Shown: in pieces, positions 56,975 through 59,474 of the stretch
Numbering within the stretch: the stretch's first letter is position 1
Layout: each line of letters begins with the position of its first letter
From: a virus
Length of the DNA stretch: 59,474 bases
Reading direction: 5' to 3' (one strand)
IMG/VR virus record: IMGVR_UViG_3300001352_002199
Location: 1-59,474 of that record
Position numbers and translations under genes: made by a program
The notes under the pieces: generated by a model
The model's database searches: none
The model's input: the letters and a program-made list of their open reading frames with translations, nothing else
Told to the model about the DNA's origin: nothing

Positions 56975-58052
56975 AAATTTTATTTATAGTATTATAAAAA
57001 TACTCCTTAAGATTTCCATTCGATTCGAATAATTCTAATAACTTTTTATCTCCTTGGACTTTTTCGGGGCACTCTATTTTTTTAGAGGAAATATCCTTTA
57101 ACGCTTCCTCATCAAATGATATCCATGCGCCTTTTTTTTCTATAAAACCCCATAGGTACATCATGTCAATAATTTCTTTTTCTAACCATATTGAATTTCC
57201 ATTGGTTCGCCCGTAGCGAATTGGGTATCGAACTTGAGCTCCAGTTTTTTCATTAACACTTTTACGAAAACGTATCTTGCAATAATGACCAGTTGGGTCA
57301 CCTTTGTCTTCTATCTTGGAAGCGGATGGATTTTCCCACATAATGTCGTTGTTGTAACGCTCTTCAAATTCCAGAATGAAGTTAGCATAATGTTTGATTG
57401 CATTACCGCCAGCTTGTTTAACTTTTGGGCCACCCCTAGCAGCGTATGGGTTGGCGGCTACTTCAACCCTGACCTGAGAAGTTAAAAGCATCATGTGCCC
57501 CATTTTAGTAATAGGTAGAACCATCTTTTTTAAGAACACGGAAGTTACCAATGCTCCACCAGCAACCTGTTCACTCTCACTGAACGGTTTATCCATGTCA
57601 TTCATGCGACACAAGGCATCAACGCTATCAACTATAAACATGTATTTTTTATTATCTTCATTATTAAAGACTAGGTCGCGAATAAATTCAAAAACTTTTT
57701 CAAAGATATTACAATCAAGGATGAATAATTTTTCTGGATCTTGGTCTACACCAGTTCTCTTAAGCATTTCAGGGCTGAGCCTACCTTCAGATTTAACCAC
57801 AACAACCATTCCATCTTTACCAAAATGATTCTGGAAGTTTTTCGCAAAAGTTAATGCACAACTGGTTTTCCCACCTTCATTAATACCTGTAAACCTATGA
57901 GCTCCAGCTGGAAGACCTCCACCTAAAGCTAAATCTAAATTTAGGCTTCCGCTTGATATCTTATATTCTTCTTCATTAAAGGAATTAAAATGATATTTCT
58001 TATTATCTTTATTATCTAAAAATTTATTAATTTGCTCTAACGTCTTACTCAT
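56955..58052 (-). CDS. uvsX: RecA/UvsX-like recombinase
   Basis: 365 residues. GINEGGKTSCALTFAKNF (Walker A 56-63), YMFIVDSVDALCRM (Walker B) and MLLTSQVRVEVAANPYAARGGPKVKQAGGNAIKHYANFILEFEERY are the RecA core landmarks. It promotes strand exchange in phage recombination and replication. Its length and loop order are those of phage and bacterial RecA rather than of RadA. It overlaps the upstream gene by 8 bases and the downstream GT60 paralogue by 20, an odd placement of a core gene beside a glycan island. Confidence 0.9.
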   Translation of the reverse strand: MSKTLEQINKFLDNKDNKKYHFNSFNEEEYKISSGSLNLDLALGGGLPAGAHRFTGINEGGKTSCALTFAKNFQNHFGKDGMVVVVKSEGRLSPEMLKRTGVDQDPEKLFILDCNIFEKVFEFIRDLVFNNEDNKKYMFIVDSVDALCRMNDMDKPFSESEQVAGGALVTSVFLKKMVLPITKMGHMMLLTSQVRVEVAANPYAARGGPKVKQAGGNAIKHYANFILEFEERYNNDIMWENPSASKIEDKGDPTGHYCKIRFRKSVNEKTGAQVRYPIRYGRTNGNSIWLEKEIIDMMYLWGFIEKKGAWISFDEEALKDISSKKIECPEKVQGDKKLLELFESNGNLKEYFYNTINKIFENEKE

Positions 58053-58380
58053 CTAGGAATCTTCTTATTGTTTTAGGTTTACTGTTGATTACTATATCAC
58101 AGCCAGACTTATCTGTCAACTCTATTTTTTTGTATTCTGGGATCTTATAATGAAATTCCTTGTATTTTTTATCTAAGAGAAATTTACCATAATCAGACTG
58201 TAATATTACGAGTGAATCCCAGTCATTTTCAAAATGTATTTTCTGCCAAAAGTCTTCATTTGGATACTTCTCCATTAAACGTTTTAATATTCCGTATTCA
58301 CGAGTCCAGAATGGACCCTTGATGGATTTAGGAGGAGTAATTAAGCGAAGTACTATTTGCTTTTTATTTAACTTAGCCAC
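58045..58380 (-). CDS. hypothetical protein, leaderless GTG start
   Basis: 111 residues from GTG 58380 (VAKLNKKQIVLRLITPPKSI...). A longer GTG start at 58398 would begin before the -10 box, while the GTG at 58380 is 8 bases past it, like the other leaderless starts. GPFWTREYGILKRLMEKYPNEDFWQKIHFENDWDSLVILQSDYGKFLLDKKYKEF is compact and alpha/beta, but unrecognised. Confidence 0.65.
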   Translation of the reverse strand: MAKLNKKQIVLRLITPPKSIKGPFWTREYGILKRLMEKYPNEDFWQKIHFENDWDSLVILQSDYGKFLLDKKYKEFHYKIPEYKKIELTDKSGCDIVINSKPKTIRRFLDE

Positions 58381-58388
58381 AGTTAAAT

Positions 58389-58417
58389 ACTGTAGCACAT
58401 AATTTACCTAAAGTCAA
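58389..58417 (-). promoter_or_regulatory. sigma-70-type promoter
   Basis: TTGACT (58412-58417), 17 bases, TACAGT (58389-58394), then 8 bases to the GTG at 58380. It heads the recombinase unit. Confidence 0.7.
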
Positions 58418-59431
58418 TTAAAAATCATCTTCGAGGGAGCCGCTTTGTTGATACTCTCTAACTCTACGCTCGAAGAAATTACCCATAGCTTGCACATCAA
58501 CAACTTCACCAAGCCAAGGAAAGGGATTCTTGTCGCTAGGGAAGCGATAGTCTAAACCTATAGCTTCTAACCTACGGTTTCCTATATAGTGCATATAATC
58601 GACGAACATTTCAGCATTAAGGCCAAGGATTCCAGTAGGAAGAACATCGTGAGCATAAGCTATCTCAAGCTCAACAGCTTTTTTAATATGAGAAACGAAT
58701 TCGTCTTGGATTTCTTTAGTCCAAATTTCTGGGTTTTGTTCAATAAGAGTATTAATTAAGTATGTACCAAAAGCAATATGGGAACTTTCATCTCTTAGTG
58801 TGTATTTAATTTGATCAGAAACACCCTGAAGTTTATTTTGTCTACCAAGAGCTAAAAGCATAGCGAAACCACTAAAGAAAAATGTGCCTTCACATACAAT
58901 CCAATAAGTTAAGAAATTTCTGAGGATTTCCTGCTTTCCTTCTTTAGTTGTTGAGTCAAAATCCTGACGACTAATATCATCAGTAATACTCATTAAGAAA
59001 TCATCTTTAGCTTTGATACTAGGAATATTTTCGTAAGCCGCAAAAACTTCTTCGATTTCAAGATCTAAGCTGTCACATATATAAACTACCGTAAGATTGT
59101 GAAGACTCTCTTCGAAAGCTTGGCGCAAAATGTACTGACGACATTCAGCATCCGTGATAAAGCGAAAAGCAGAGAGTAACAAATTGTTACCAACCAAAGA
59201 CTCAGATCCAGCAAAAAATCCAAGACAACGTTTAACAAGTAGTTTTTCATCTTCTGTAATTTCATTGTTTTTCCATTGTTTTATATCTGATTGCATACTA
59301 ATTTCAGTAGGCATCCAGTTGTTAGCGCAACTTTTAAGAAATAAATCCCATGCATATTTATGTTTGTGTGGTAAGATGCGGTTTACACCAGCTATATTTT
59401 TAGTAAGTAATTCTCCAGTTTTTGTGTCCAT
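58418..59431 (-). CDS. nrdB: ribonucleotide reductase small subunit, class Ic-like
   Basis: 337 residues. The di-metal ligands are Glu77 (GSESLVGNN), Glu108 and His111 (FEESLHNL), Glu181 (VCEGTFFF), Glu215 and His218 (RDESSHIAFG). Four residues after His111 there is Val115 where class Ia/Ib enzymes have the radical Tyr, and Glu77 replaces the usual Asp. Both changes are those of class Ic (chlamydial-type) enzymes with a Mn/Fe cofactor. With a large subunit it makes deoxynucleotides; nrdA is not in the window and may lie beyond base 59474. The C-terminus ends SLEDDF. Confidence 0.9.
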   Translation of the reverse strand: MDTKTGELLTKNIAGVNRILPHKHKYAWDLFLKSCANNWMPTEISMQSDIKQWKNNEITEDEKLLVKRCLGFFAGSESLVGNNLLLSAFRFITDAECRQYILRQAFEESLHNLTVVYICDSLDLEIEEVFAAYENIPSIKAKDDFLMSITDDISRQDFDSTTKEGKQEILRNFLTYWIVCEGTFFFSGFAMLLALGRQNKLQGVSDQIKYTLRDESSHIAFGTYLINTLIEQNPEIWTKEIQDEFVSHIKKAVELEIAYAHDVLPTGILGLNAEMFVDYMHYIGNRRLEAIGLDYRFPSDKNPFPWLGEVVDVQAMGNFFERRVREYQQSGSLEDDF

Positions 59432-59474
59432 AGATATATATCGATAGTTTTATTGTTTTAGTTTAGAGAAAATT
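59432..59474 (-). other. upstream region of nrdB, cut by the window
   Basis: 43 bases with ATCGATATATATCT just before the ATG. A GATATA/TATATA stretch could be a -10 box but no -35 is visible in the remaining bases. The region is too short to judge. Confidence 0.2.

Overview
The window looks like part of a large tailed-phage genome, most likely marine and of the T4-like or jumbo grade. It is A+T rich. Nearly all genes are on the minus strand, tightly packed with 1-30 base overlaps. It carries phage replication and nucleotide genes (UvsX-like recombinase, DnaB-type helicase, primase, DnaE-type polymerase, DnaQ-type exonuclease, NrdB, dCMP deaminase, dNMP kinase, nucleoside deoxyribosyltransferase), many small phage-type proteins, two tRNAs and a complete tmRNA. 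No terminase, portal, major capsid protein or integrase was recognised. The best host clue is an ECF-like sigma factor (12240-12788) that reads like the Rhodopirellula/Verrucomicrobium sigma family. This points to a Planctomycetota/Verrucomicrobiota host; that is an inference.

Layout. 1-7733: first glycan island (dTDP-glucose dehydratase, reductase, glycosyltransferases, sulfotransferase, FkbM methyltransferase, two DUF1796-like proteins, cupin isomerase). 7726-9826: small phage genes including a ribosome-hibernation-factor-like protein. 9890-13726: plus-strand lipoprotein peptidase, two HNH nucleases flanking tRNA-Thr, the ECF-like sigma factor and small genes. 13774-22449: second glycan island, with four sulfotransferases and several glycosyltransferases. 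22449-26347: a putative structural protein, a second sigma-like protein, a DNA-binding protein and dNMP kinase. 26381-28443: candidate restriction enzyme plus C5 methyltransferase. 28510-29442: small membrane protein plus outer-membrane barrel. 29463-33716: nuclease-like proteins, deaminase, a degenerate UvdE-like protein and small genes. 33784-34869: deoxyribosyltransferase, tRNA-Ser and tmRNA. 34933-38608: putative virion protein and ClpC-like unfoldase. 38624-47764: replication block with a split DnaE. 48191-56974: third glycan island, with a three-domain methyltransferase/glycosyltransferase fusion and two GT60-like paralogues. 56955-59431: UvsX-like recombinase and NrdB.

Expression signals are unusually regular. 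At nine unit starts a sigma-70-type promoter (TTGACA or TTGACT, exactly 17 bases, then a TATAAT-like box) is present, and several start codons lie 6-9 bases past the -10 box, as expected for leaderless mRNAs. At eleven other unit starts there is a GTGTAA or GTGTAT box without a -35. In eight of them exactly 8 bases separate the box from the start codon. This second signal is a candidate phage-specific (late) leaderless promoter, and one of the two encoded sigma-like proteins may read it.

The genes suggest a virus that remodels glycans heavily (nucleotide-sugar synthesis, glycosyl transfer, O-methylation and sulfation), encodes much of its own replication and nucleotide metabolism, and carries host-takeover parts: sigma factors, a hibernation-factor-like protein, tmRNA, an unfoldase that could use host ClpP, and a possible restriction-modification pair.
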